A stretch of 33,625 nucleotides of DNA from Lentibacillus kapialis (GTDB lineage: Bacteria; Bacillota; Bacilli; Bacillales; Amphibacillaceae), in the NCBI RefSeq assembly GCF_014646635.1, contig NZ_BMNQ01000040.1, forward strand, positions 1 to 33,625, written 5' to 3'. Shown piece after piece: positions 23,983 through 32,624 of this stretch (position 1 is the first letter of the stretch; each line of letters begins with the position of its first letter). Both the position numbers and the translations under genes were made by a program. The notes below the pieces were generated by a model, which searched no databases, had not been told where the DNA came from, and was given only the letters and a program-made list of their open reading frames with translations.

Positions 23983-25547
23983 ATGCAAGCATATTAATAA
24001 TTATTGGAATATTTATTTATGGACTTGTCCTAGTATACCATGGCTTTCGATCTTTTAAAGCTACAAGCGAATCATCTGAAGCTTTCTTCACAGCTGATCG
24101 CGGTGTTAATCCGTTCGTGTTACTTGCAACTACCGCTATTTCCGTGTTTTCTGCTCTAGCCTTCTATGGCGTTCCTGCAGCAATATATCGAGAGGGAATT
24201 GGGTATCTGTCAAACACGGGTGGAATGATTGCGGGCCTGCTTTTCGTTGTTATTGGCTATCGTCTTTGGATTTTAGGAAAAGAATATGGTTTTACAACAC
24301 CTGTTGACTTTTTACGATCACGTTATAATTCCGATGCTTATGGTCTATTGGTTGCATGCGTGTTGGTTATATTTATCGTACCTTATGTAGCTATGCAGCT
24401 AATAGCAATTGGTGATGCTGCGGTTGAGACAACGAACGGAATGTTACCTTACATTTTAGCTGTTGGTTTTGCAACAATTGTAGTGTCTCTTCATATTATT
24501 GGTGGCGGCTTAAAATCAGTCGCATGGATGGATGCTTTTCACTTTATACTGGGAGCTGGTACTTTAATTGTTTTGGTTGTTTATTTAACATTAACCTATT
24601 TCCCTAACGGTGGATTAGCTCAAGCAGTAAATACTATGCTGGATAACCCGGAATTGGCACCATTATTATCTCATCCAGGGCCAAATGGAACGTTCAATTG
24701 GCAGGGAACACTATCCAATGTATTAACTGGTGCAGTTGCAACAGTAGTTTGGCCGCATATATTTATGAGAATGTATGTGGCAGCGAGTAAGGATACTTTC
24801 AGGTCAATGTCATGGTCGTTGCCTGTTGCATATGTTTTTGTTTATTTCCTAATCGCAATATTAGGTGGAATTTTGGCGCCGGCTATTCTAGGACCGAATG
24901 TAGCTGATACTGACAGCATTGTATCACTTTTATCTACTGAGTATGCGCCGCCAATTCTATCCTTTTTGTCTTTACTTTGCTTGTTTGCTTTTGGTGTTTC
25001 AACAGCAGACTCATTACTTTTATCAGCAAGTGCTATTGGATCAAGGGATATATATGTGCGTCATGCATTTGAATTGAAGGGCAAAAGTGTCGAACCTAGA
25101 AAAGTAGTTCATTTTGGCCGTATATTACTTGTTATCTTAATGGTTTTAACACTAATTGTGGTCGCCTTAAGACCTGCATATATTGTTGATTATGCATATG
25201 CTCTGTCCTCTCCATTTTTTGCGCAAATTTTACCAGCTACTGTTGGAGGTTTGTTTTGGAAAAAAGGTACAAAAGAAGGGGCATTTGCAGGTACTATATT
25301 AGGATTGATTGTTACTACTGTTTTCACATTCTTTGTGACCCCTCCTCTTGGTTTTTCGGCCTTGGCATGGGCATTAATGGCGAATGCAGCAGCATATATT
25401 GGAGTCAGCCTTATTACAAAAGCTCCTGAGGAAACAATTAATAAGTATATTGTGAGAGTTGATTCAATTATTAATGCAGGCACTGAAATGAACTCAGCCG
25501 TTGATTCATCCTTATCAGCACTGAATAATGGAAAGGAAATCAAATAA
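23979..25547 (+). CDS. Sodium:solute symporter (SSS family) paired with DUF3311
   Basis: A 522-residue transporter with about 13 hydrophobic helices. FFTADRGVNPFVLLATTAIS, then ALAFYGVPAAIYREGIGYLS, and later IIGGGLKSVAWMDAFHFILG with TADSLLLSASAIGSRDIY, are SSS-family features. A hydrophilic tail of about 45 residues follows the last helix. Translational coupling with the DUF3311 gene before it and the 189-residue gene after it (stop and start share a base) suggests a three-part transport unit. The solute may be glycerate or the acid handled by the CoA genes downstream. Confidence 0.92.
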   Translation: MNASILIIIGIFIYGLVLVYHGFRSFKATSESSEAFFTADRGVNPFVLLATTAISVFSALAFYGVPAAIYREGIGYLSNTGGMIAGLLFVVIGYRLWILGKEYGFTTPVDFLRSRYNSDAYGLLVACVLVIFIVPYVAMQLIAIGDAAVETTNGMLPYILAVGFATIVVSLHIIGGGLKSVAWMDAFHFILGAGTLIVLVVYLTLTYFPNGGLAQAVNTMLDNPELAPLLSHPGPNGTFNWQGTLSNVLTGAVATVVWPHIFMRMYVAASKDTFRSMSWSLPVAYVFVYFLIAILGGILAPAILGPNVADTDSIVSLLSTEYAPPILSFLSLLCLFAFGVSTADSLLLSASAIGSRDIYVRHAFELKGKSVEPRKVVHFGRILLVILMVLTLIVVALRPAYIVDYAYALSSPFFAQILPATVGGLFWKKGTKEGAFAGTILGLIVTTVFTFFVTPPLGFSALAWALMANAAAYIGVSLITKAPEETINKYIVRVDSIINAGTEMNSAVDSSLSALNNGKEIK

Positions 25548-26116
25548 TGGATAACTTTATCCCTTTAAACATCTATGGTATCGGTATAAAACATCCACAA
25601 AATTGGCAAATCTTTATCAACCCCAATAATAAATTTACGTTTCATGAGGGTTTGATTAAAATTGATAAAGTTACGATTGCTAAGAAAACAGCTACTTCTT
25701 TATCAATTAGATGGGCTAACATGAGAGAAAATGTTAACTTGGATGACTATATAAATGTCTTAGAAAAACAGTTCCAAAAGAAAGAAAAAAGAAGCCGGCA
25801 TAAAGACAGGTATAAAATTAATGAAAAAATAAAATGTACAGTAGACGGAAAAAATGCTTACTTATTAAAAAATGAGTTCGTAGCTAACCACAGTATTTAT
25901 CGTATTTTTGGAAAAGATGAGTTGGTTAAGGTATTGCAATTACTATTTTATTCAGAACAGTCTTATAGAATGGTTGTGGCCTCTTTATCAACGACTCCGG
26001 AAGAACTTGAGGAAAATGAAGACACTTTTATAGAAATTCTTATGTCTTTGCATGAACAAATCGACCAAACAGCTAAGAATGACGCTCATTATTGGCCAAT
26101 GGTCTCTGAAGGTTAA
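25547..26116 (+). CDS. Uncharacterised protein coupled to the symporter
   Basis: A 189-residue protein I do not recognise. There is no signal peptide or membrane helix, so it is likely cytoplasmic. The first third, IPLNIYGIGIKHPQNWQIFI and then KFTFHEGLIKIDKVTI, has alternating beta-type patterns reminiscent of small PsbP-like folds. The middle (residues 73-90) is very basic, KKEKRSRHKDRYK, and the C-terminal part has helices rich in Glu. Its ATG uses the last base of the symporter stop codon, with GGAAAGGA upstream, so it is made in step with the transporter. A role in regulating or assembling the transporter is possible; no function is claimed. Confidence 0.75.
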   Translation: MDNFIPLNIYGIGIKHPQNWQIFINPNNKFTFHEGLIKIDKVTIAKKTATSLSIRWANMRENVNLDDYINVLEKQFQKKEKRSRHKDRYKINEKIKCTVDGKNAYLLKNEFVANHSIYRIFGKDELVKVLQLLFYSEQSYRMVVASLSTTPEELEENEDTFIEILMSLHEQIDQTAKNDAHYWPMVSEG

Positions 26117-26126
26117 GAGTTTAACT

Positions 26127-26152
26127 GCAGGGTTATGACTGTATAGCCCTGC
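26127..26152 (+). other. Intercistronic stem-loop
   Basis: GCAGGGTTAT (26127-26136) pairs with ATAGCCCTGC (26143-26152), 10 pairs including one G-T, around a 6-base loop. No T-run follows directly. It may be a message-processing or stability element separating the transport genes from the CoA genes. Confidence 0.6.
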
Positions 26153-26218
26153 TACCATAATTCATTTAAATATTTTGTTTTAAAATGAAAGATGCTTTAT
26201 ATAGGTGGTGTAAAACAA

Positions 26219-27829
26219 TTGATCTCTGGAAGCAATTATTGGAATGAAACCATTAATAAGAATCTCACTATGAAGCGTTTAAATAATAAGGAGTATCAAA
26301 CATTTGACAATATGAATCAAAATATGTACCAAGTCTTGAAAAAAAATGTTAACGAAGCCCCACATAAAATTGGAGTAGTTGATACAAACGGAGAGAATTA
26401 TACGTATGATGAATTACTAGATTTAGCTGATAAATTATCATCTTATCTGATTAAGGAACATCAGATCGAAAAAGGAAAACACATAGGATTATTATTATAT
26501 AATTCTGTTGAATTCATTATTGCCTTTTTGGCAGCCCAGAAATTAGGTGCCGTCATTGTTCCATTTCCTACAAAATATAAAGAACCTGAGATTGTGTCTC
26601 TCGTTGAGAAAAGTCATTGTGATTTGCTAATTGTTGATAAGGCTTTTCATTCTTGGGTACAAAAAAATAATGATAATGTTATCCTATGTGATTCCCAACA
26701 AAAAAAGAATTTATTTGATATTGATCTAAATCAATATGAAGCCGTTGAAACGAGTGAAATTGGATCGTTAGAAGATGTAGCTGTTCTTATGTTTACTTCG
26801 GGCACTACATCACACAGCAAAGGCGTAGTTATTAGAAATTTCAATATTCAACATGCTATTACAAGCTATCACAGAATATTGGATGTTGATGAAAAAGATT
26901 CGACCATTTTAGCTATCCCTATTTATAATGTAACTGGTTTAATTGCAACCGTATCTTTATTTTTAAAGTGTAAGGGAACGATTCATATTCATAAGTTTTT
27001 TGATCCAAAACAAGTTTTATCGGACATTCAAGAACATGGAATTTCTTTTTATCATGCTTCTCCTACGATTTTTACATTAATGCTGGAGGAAATGAAGTCT
27101 TTTTCTAAATTACCAAGTTTGACTAAAATAGCCTGTGGTGGCGCCAATATGCCTGCCGAACAAATAAAAGAACTTAAAGAATGGTTGCCAAACATGGAGT
27201 TTAGGACAATATATGGGCTATCCGAGACAGCTTCACCAGCCACTATATTTCCGACTGATGCATCTCAAAGCCATTATATTGGTTCATCAGGCCAACCTAT
27301 TCCAGGGTTGTCTATTAAAATTGTTGATGACTTTGAGAACGAATTACCAGTTGGCCAAACAGGTGAAATTTTACTTAAAGGGACAAATGTAATTGCAGCA
27401 TATTATAATCAGCAGTCAGATTTGATTACAGATGATAACTGGCTGAAAACAGGGGATATAGGTTATATCAATAAAGATGGTTACCTATATGTTGTTGATA
27501 GAAAAAAAGATCTAATCAATCGAGGCGGAGAGAAAATTTACAGTATGGATGTTGAAAACGTTATACGCCAAATCAGGGGGATTAATGAAGTTGCTGTCGT
27601 AGGAGTTAAGGATGAGGTGTATGGTGAAATTCCTGTTGCAGTTATTTCTTTAAAAGAGGGCTATGATTTGGATTCCTTGTTCATTGAATCAATACTAAAG
27701 GACAAATTGGCAAAATATGAAATACCAGCTTATTATTATTTCGTTGATGGGGTTCTTAAAACAAAAAATGGGAAGATAGACAAAAAAAGAATAAGAGGGA
27801 ATTTGGAAAATCAAAAGGAGTGTATCTAA
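26219..27829 (+). CDS. Acyl-CoA ligase (class I adenylate-forming enzyme)
   Basis: An enzyme of 536 residues that activates a carboxylic acid with ATP to an acyl-adenylate and then to a CoA thioester. The phosphate loop MFTSGTTSHSKGV (near residue 195), IYGLSETASPA, the hinge segment KTGDIGYINKDGYLYVVDR and the catalytic Lys in KTKNGKIDKKR are all present. SHS replaces the more usual GxP in the loop. The start could be ATG 26192, but TTG 26219 has a near-perfect AGGTGGTG nine bases upstream and is preferred. It is four bases from the CoA-transferase gene. The acid substrate is unknown; context suggests a short or hydroxylated acid. Confidence 0.88.
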   Translation: MISGSNYWNETINKNLTMKRLNNKEYQTFDNMNQNMYQVLKKNVNEAPHKIGVVDTNGENYTYDELLDLADKLSSYLIKEHQIEKGKHIGLLLYNSVEFIIAFLAAQKLGAVIVPFPTKYKEPEIVSLVEKSHCDLLIVDKAFHSWVQKNNDNVILCDSQQKKNLFDIDLNQYEAVETSEIGSLEDVAVLMFTSGTTSHSKGVVIRNFNIQHAITSYHRILDVDEKDSTILAIPIYNVTGLIATVSLFLKCKGTIHIHKFFDPKQVLSDIQEHGISFYHASPTIFTLMLEEMKSFSKLPSLTKIACGGANMPAEQIKELKEWLPNMEFRTIYGLSETASPATIFPTDASQSHYIGSSGQPIPGLSIKIVDDFENELPVGQTGEILLKGTNVIAAYYNQQSDLITDDNWLKTGDIGYINKDGYLYVVDRKKDLINRGGEKIYSMDVENVIRQIRGINEVAVVGVKDEVYGEIPVAVISLKEGYDLDSLFIESILKDKLAKYEIPAYYYFVDGVLKTKNGKIDKKRIRGNLENQKECI

Positions 27830-27832
27830 AAG

Positions 27833-29407
27833 ATGAAAGCGAACTTCGTTGAAGCAAGTGAAGCTGTAAATTATATAAAAGATGGGGATACGATTACAAC
27901 TGTTGGAATGACGCTTATTAGTGCATCAGAATCGATATTAAAAGCAATAGAGGAAAGCTACTTGAAAAATGAGTATCCCAAAAATCTAACTCTGGTTCAC
28001 TCTGCTGGTCAAAGTGATCGGAAAAATGGGATCCAGCATTTTGCTCATGAAGGATTTGTGACAAAAATTATTGGATCACATTGGGGACTTCAACCAAAAT
28101 GGATGGACATGATTTCCGAAAATAAAGTGGATGCATATTGTCTTCCTCAGGGTCAAATGGCTCAATTATACAGATCAATGGCTTCCGGGCTTCCGGGAAA
28201 AATGAGCAAAGTTGGATTAGGAACTTTTGTTGATCCTCGTGTTGAAGGAGGAAAGATGAATGAAAGGACAGAGAAACTTAAGGATATTTCCGAAATAATC
28301 GAATACGGAAATGAAGAATATATGTTTTATCGGAAAATTCCTTTGGATATTTGTATTATACGGGGAACTACCGCAGATGAAATGGGTAACATAACAATGG
28401 AAGATGAAGCAATGAAGCTTGAAGTACTACCTGCTGTACTTGCCACAAAACGATTTGGCGGGAAAGTGATTGCTCAGGTGAAGCGTGTGGCTGAAACAGG
28501 GAGTCTGCATGCTAAGGATGTCGTTGTTCCGGGAGTTTTTGTCGATGCGATAGTAGTGTCCGATAATCCATTTGAAGATCATAGACAAACCTCTTCTTGG
28601 TATTATGATCCATCATATTCAGGCGACCTTCGAGTACCAATTAATACAATTAAACCGTTGGAAGTAAATAAAAGAAAGTTCATCGGAAGAAGGGCTATGT
28701 TTGAAATTAGTAAAGGTGACGTTATCAACCTGGGTACAGGGATACCGAATGATGTTGTAGGCAATATTGCCAATGAAGAAGAGATATCTAACGATGTGAT
28801 GATTACTGTTGAATCAGGAATATATGGTGGTATTCAACCTGGCGGTGTTGACTTCGGTATAGGACAAAATATTTATGCAATGATTACACATGATCAACAA
28901 ATGGACTATTACAACGGAGCAGGCGTGGATATTACATTCATGGGAGCAGGGGAACTTGATCAGTATGGAAATGTCAATGCAACAAAAATGGGACATCTAT
29001 GTACTGGTGCAGGTGGTTTTATCGATATTACGCAAAATGCTAAAAAAGTCGTTTTTTGCGCGACATTTAGTACTGGCGGCGCGAAAATGAGTCTTGAAAA
29101 TAATCAAGTTCAAATCAATCAAGAAGGGGCCATCAAGAAAATGGTTTCAAAGGTCTCTCAGATATCGTTTAATGGAAAGTTAGCCAGGGAGAAAGGCCAA
29201 GAGGTATTTTTTGTTACGGAAAGAGCGGTATTTAAGCTGGTAAAGGAAGGAGTTATGTTAATCGAAATTGCTCCTGGGATTGACTTGCAAAGAGATATTT
29301 TAGATATGATGGAATTTGAACCGATTATTAGTAAGGATTTAAAAGTTATGGATGAAGCGTTGTTTGCAGATGGTCAATTCGGTTTGTCGAAATTTATGAG
29401 GGCGTAA
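27833..29407 (+). CDS. Family I CoA-transferase (propionate/acetoacetate type)
   Basis: A 524-residue fused alpha-beta CoA-transferase. The catalytic Glu is Glu327 in VESGIYGGI, which forms the glutamyl-CoA thioester; GTGIPNDVV and CTGAGGFIDI are the other conserved loops. Full length for the fused type (as in E. coli YdiF and clostridial Pct). It moves CoA between short-chain acids, for example acetyl-CoA to a hydroxy or keto acid. It follows the acyl-CoA ligase by three bases, giving the operon two ways to activate acids, and is 52 bases before the dehydrogenase gene. Confidence 0.92.
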   Translation: MKANFVEASEAVNYIKDGDTITTVGMTLISASESILKAIEESYLKNEYPKNLTLVHSAGQSDRKNGIQHFAHEGFVTKIIGSHWGLQPKWMDMISENKVDAYCLPQGQMAQLYRSMASGLPGKMSKVGLGTFVDPRVEGGKMNERTEKLKDISEIIEYGNEEYMFYRKIPLDICIIRGTTADEMGNITMEDEAMKLEVLPAVLATKRFGGKVIAQVKRVAETGSLHAKDVVVPGVFVDAIVVSDNPFEDHRQTSSWYYDPSYSGDLRVPINTIKPLEVNKRKFIGRRAMFEISKGDVINLGTGIPNDVVGNIANEEEISNDVMITVESGIYGGIQPGGVDFGIGQNIYAMITHDQQMDYYNGAGVDITFMGAGELDQYGNVNATKMGHLCTGAGGFIDITQNAKKVVFCATFSTGGAKMSLENNQVQINQEGAIKKMVSKVSQISFNGKLAREKGQEVFFVTERAVFKLVKEGVMLIEIAPGIDLQRDILDMMEFEPIISKDLKVMDEALFADGQFGLSKFMRA

Positions 29408-29459
29408 AGCATTACCAGCAATTATGAAACAACAAGAAATTTTTAATGGAGGGACACGA

Positions 29460-30200
29460 ATGGGGAAACTATCAGGTAAAGTAGCGATGGTAACAGGTGC
29501 AGCAAGAGGTCTTGGCAAGGGAATTGCGGAAAAGCTTGGTAAAGAAGGTGCGCAAGTCGTTATCGTTGACCTTAATGAGGGAGCATGTAAAGAGGCAGTT
29601 GATTCATTTAGAGAAGAAGGATATCGCGCAACTTCATATACAGTTAATATAGCAAACGAAGATGAGGTTACAAAACTATTTAACAATGTTACCGATGAAT
29701 TTGGAAAAATAGATATTTTAGTCAACAATGCGGGTATTAATAAGGATGGTACACTGCACAAAATGTCTGTTGACCAATGGCAACAAGTCATCGATGTTAA
29801 CTTGACGGGTACATTCCTTTGTACACGGGAAGCAGCAGTACGGATGAAGGAACGGAACGAAGGTAGAATAATCTCTATTTCATCTGCCAGCTGGCTGGGA
29901 AACTTCGGTCAAGCAAATTATGCTGCTTCAAAAGCAGGAGTAGTTGGCTTAACAAAAACAGCAGCAAGGGAGCTGGCCAAGAACAATATAACTTGTAATG
30001 CTATCTGCCCGGGATTCATTGACACGGACATGACAAGAGGGGTTCCCGACAAAGTTTGGGATCAGATGATAAATAAAATACCAATGGGAAGAGCAGGAGC
30101 CCCTTCCGACGTAGGGAACATGATCGCATTTTTAGCATCCGATGAGGCTTCATATATTACCGGAGAAGTCATCAATGTTGGCGGTGGAATGGTAATTTAG
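29460..30200 (+). CDS. Short-chain dehydrogenase, FabG-like
   Basis: A 246-residue NAD(P)-dependent oxidoreductase. TGAARGLGKG binds the cofactor, NNAGINKDGTLHKM is FabG-like, and the catalytic Ser141, Tyr154 and Lys158 are in place (SSASWLG and NYAASKAG). The C-terminus ends TGEVINVGGGMVI. FabG-like enzymes reduce 3-ketoacyl-ACP or -CoA, or in catabolic operons oxidise (R)-3-hydroxyacyl-CoA or free 3-hydroxy acids. The position among CoA genes favours a catabolic role. ATG 29460 is preceded by GGAGGG at the right distance; an in-frame ATG at 29424 has no ribosome site. Confidence 0.9.
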   Translation: MGKLSGKVAMVTGAARGLGKGIAEKLGKEGAQVVIVDLNEGACKEAVDSFREEGYRATSYTVNIANEDEVTKLFNNVTDEFGKIDILVNNAGINKDGTLHKMSVDQWQQVIDVNLTGTFLCTREAAVRMKERNEGRIISISSASWLGNFGQANYAASKAGVVGLTKTAARELAKNNITCNAICPGFIDTDMTRGVPDKVWDQMINKIPMGRAGAPSDVGNMIAFLASDEASYITGEVINVGGGMVI

Positions 30201-30245
30201 CTTTCAAAGGTAATTTCTAAATCAATTATAAAAGGAGAATGTAAC

Positions 30246-31433
30246 ATGAGTGAATTAAAAGAGGTCGTTGTAGTCTCCGGTGCAAGAACACCAATTGGTA
30301 AATTCGGGGGAAGTTTTAAAGACGTCCATTCAACCGATTTAGCAGCATACGCAGTAAAAGAGGCCTTAAAAAGGGGAGAGGTCAAACCTGAAAGTGTAGA
30401 CGAGTTAATTATAGGTAATGTCGGACAGATAGCTGAAAATGGATTTATAGGAAGAGTTGTTTCGTTAAAATCTGATTTGCCAGATTCAACTACAGCATAT
30501 TCCGTTAATAGACAGTGCGGGTCAGGAATGCAATCCATTGTAGATGGAATGATGCAAATTCAAACGGGGAACTCAGAAGTTGTAGTGGCTTCTGGCACGG
30601 AAAACATGTCTCAATTACCATATTATTTAAAAGGTGCACGATTTGGATACAAAATGGGACACGGAGATCTAGAGGATGGCTTATTATCAATTCTAACCTG
30701 GCCAAGTGGACCATATCATAACGGTGTTACAGCTGAAAATGTAGCAGAAGAATATGATGTATCAAGACAAGAGCAGGATGAATTTTCGTTAAAAAGTCAG
30801 GAAAGAGCGGTTCAGGCAATTAAGGATGGAAAATTCAAGGATGAGATTGTACCTGTTGAAATAAAAGATAAAAAGGGCAATGTTACTCTTGTGGATACAG
30901 ATGAACACCCAAGAGAAGGTCTTACCATGGAAAAACTGGGTAAAATGAAACCCGCCTTTAAAAAAGATGGATCTGTGACGCCTGCAAACTCTTCAGGAAT
31001 TAATGATGGGGCAGCTGCAGTAGTGTTGATGTCAAAAGAAAAAGCAGAAGAATTAGGGGTTAAGCCGTTATTAAAAATAAAAGGGTTTTCAGTCGCTGGA
31101 AATGATCCGGGTTTAATGGGGTATGCTCCTAAATTATCAACAGAGAAATTGGCTGAAAAGTGTGATGTCAATTTAAATGATGTTGACATTTATGAACTGA
31201 ACGAGGCTTTTGCATCTCAATCATGTGCCGTCATTCGAGATTTGAAACTTGATTCAAATAAGGTGAATGTAAATGGTGGAGCGATTAGCTTAGGTCATCC
31301 AGTAGGGGCAACAGGTACTATATTAACAGTTAAATTAATGTATGAGATGCATCGTGCCGAGTTAGATAAAGGAATTGTTACTATGTGCATTGGTGGCGGA
31401 CAAGGCATTTCAACATTATTTGAAAGATGTTAA
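30246..31433 (+). CDS. Thiolase (acetyl-CoA acetyltransferase type)
   Basis: A 395-residue thiolase. The nucleophile Cys91 is in NRQCGSGMQS, His351 in GHPVGATGT and the second catalytic Cys381 in MCIGGGQG. It cleaves acetoacetyl-CoA (or a longer 3-ketoacyl-CoA) to acetyl-CoA and a shortened acyl-CoA. All three active-site positions are intact and length is normal. AAAGGAG lies before ATG 30246. The adjacent dehydrogenases could both produce its substrate. Confidence 0.95.
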   Translation: MSELKEVVVVSGARTPIGKFGGSFKDVHSTDLAAYAVKEALKRGEVKPESVDELIIGNVGQIAENGFIGRVVSLKSDLPDSTTAYSVNRQCGSGMQSIVDGMMQIQTGNSEVVVASGTENMSQLPYYLKGARFGYKMGHGDLEDGLLSILTWPSGPYHNGVTAENVAEEYDVSRQEQDEFSLKSQERAVQAIKDGKFKDEIVPVEIKDKKGNVTLVDTDEHPREGLTMEKLGKMKPAFKKDGSVTPANSSGINDGAAAVVLMSKEKAEELGVKPLLKIKGFSVAGNDPGLMGYAPKLSTEKLAEKCDVNLNDVDIYELNEAFASQSCAVIRDLKLDSNKVNVNGGAISLGHPVGATGTILTVKLMYEMHRAELDKGIVTMCIGGGQGISTLFERC

Positions 31434-31534
31434 AAATTAACGAGGTGGGAAACTTTTTAGTTTTCCACCTTACTACATATAAATACTCAAAGTGTCTTAT
31501 TTGTCAGAGAAAATTTAATTTGGAGGGAGAGCAA

Positions 31535-32413
31535 ATGTCAATTGAAAATATAGCAATCATTGGCGGGGGACAAATGGGGTCAGGTATTGCACAAAACGCT
31601 GCTGAACATAATAAAAATATAACGCTAATTGAAGTAAATGAAAAAAAGGCAAGTGAGGCAGAACAACATATAAAGGAACAGTTAAGTTCAAAAGTTAAAA
31701 AAGGAAAAAAAACTGAGAAAAAAAAAAGCCAAATTCTAAGCAATATATATGTAAAGACAAATATGGAAAAAGTGAAGGGATCCTCCTTAGTAATTGAAGC
31801 TGTTCCCGAGGACTTAGAAATCAAAAAGAAAGTTTTCTCTCAGATAGATCAATATGTTGATGATAATACAATACTAGCTTCCAATACATCAGGTCTTTCT
31901 ATTGCTGCAATTAGTTCAGTTACTCAACGCCCCAAAAATGTAATTGGTTTCCATTATTTTTATCCTGTACCAGTTATGAGGCTGGTTGAAGTCACACCAT
32001 CCATTGTTACCGATGATACTACTGTAGAGGCTATGTTTGGTTTTGCCGAAAGCATTGAAAAGAACCCGGTTCGTTGTCAGGATTACCCAGGGTTTCTAGT
32101 TAACCGTATTCTTGTCCCAATGATAAATGAATCAGTATATTGTGTAATGGAAGGTGCTCAACCAAAAGATGTAGATGAAGCTATGAGGTTAGGGGCAAAC
32201 CATCGTATGGGTCCACTTACTCTTGCTGATTTTGTAGGGTTAGACGTGCTTTTAGCAACAATGGAAGGTTTATATAATGGTTTTCACGATTCTAAATATC
32301 GTCCCTGTCCTTTATTAAAAAAAGTTGTAGAGTCAGGAAATCTCGGTATGAAAACAGGAAAGGGATTCTACAATTACGATGAAGCAGGTAAACAACTGCA
32401 ACAATCATTTTGA
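31535..32413 (+). CDS. 3-hydroxybutyryl-CoA dehydrogenase (3-hydroxyacyl-CoA dehydrogenase family)
   Basis: A 292-residue enzyme with an N-terminal NAD-binding GGGQMGSGIAQ, ASNTSGLSIAAIS, the catalytic His140 in GFHYFYPVPVMRLVEV (Tyr replaces the common Asn in the F-N-P triplet) and a C-terminal dimer domain ending TGKGFYNYDEAGK. It oxidises (S)-3-hydroxybutyryl-CoA to acetoacetyl-CoA. The helix near residues 50-70 is unusually Lys-rich (KVKKGKKTEKKKSQ). ATG 31535 lies six bases after GGAGGGAGA; an in-frame ATG at 31427 would overlap the thiolase gene. It is the last gene before the terminator. Confidence 0.93.
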   Translation: MSIENIAIIGGGQMGSGIAQNAAEHNKNITLIEVNEKKASEAEQHIKEQLSSKVKKGKKTEKKKSQILSNIYVKTNMEKVKGSSLVIEAVPEDLEIKKKVFSQIDQYVDDNTILASNTSGLSIAAISSVTQRPKNVIGFHYFYPVPVMRLVEVTPSIVTDDTTVEAMFGFAESIEKNPVRCQDYPGFLVNRILVPMINESVYCVMEGAQPKDVDEAMRLGANHRMGPLTLADFVGLDVLLATMEGLYNGFHDSKYRPCPLLKKVVESGNLGMKTGKGFYNYDEAGKQLQQSF

Positions 32414-32509
32414 ATCTGTTAATAATCAACCTGTTATATCAACTTTCGTAACGTTGTCAATAATTTTTTGTCTCCGAAGAAGGGACCGATATTGATTGCT
32501 GAGTTTTAG

Positions 32510-32556
32510 AGAGGTTTCCGTTGAGTTACTGAATTTTTGGGAAACCTCTTTCTTTT
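32510..32556 (+). terminator. Rho-independent terminator of the catabolic operon
   Basis: AGAGGTTTCC (32510-32519) pairs perfectly with GGAAACCTCT (32540-32549), followed by TTCTTTTT. The loop is 20 bases. It could also serve the convergent lysR gene, as A residues are present on the other side only in part. Confidence 0.85.
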
Positions 32557-32624
32557 TATTATTCTATTAACCAGAAAGTGATCTGTTAATTGCTATGAGT
32601 TTTTCTTCAAAAATTAGCTACTAA

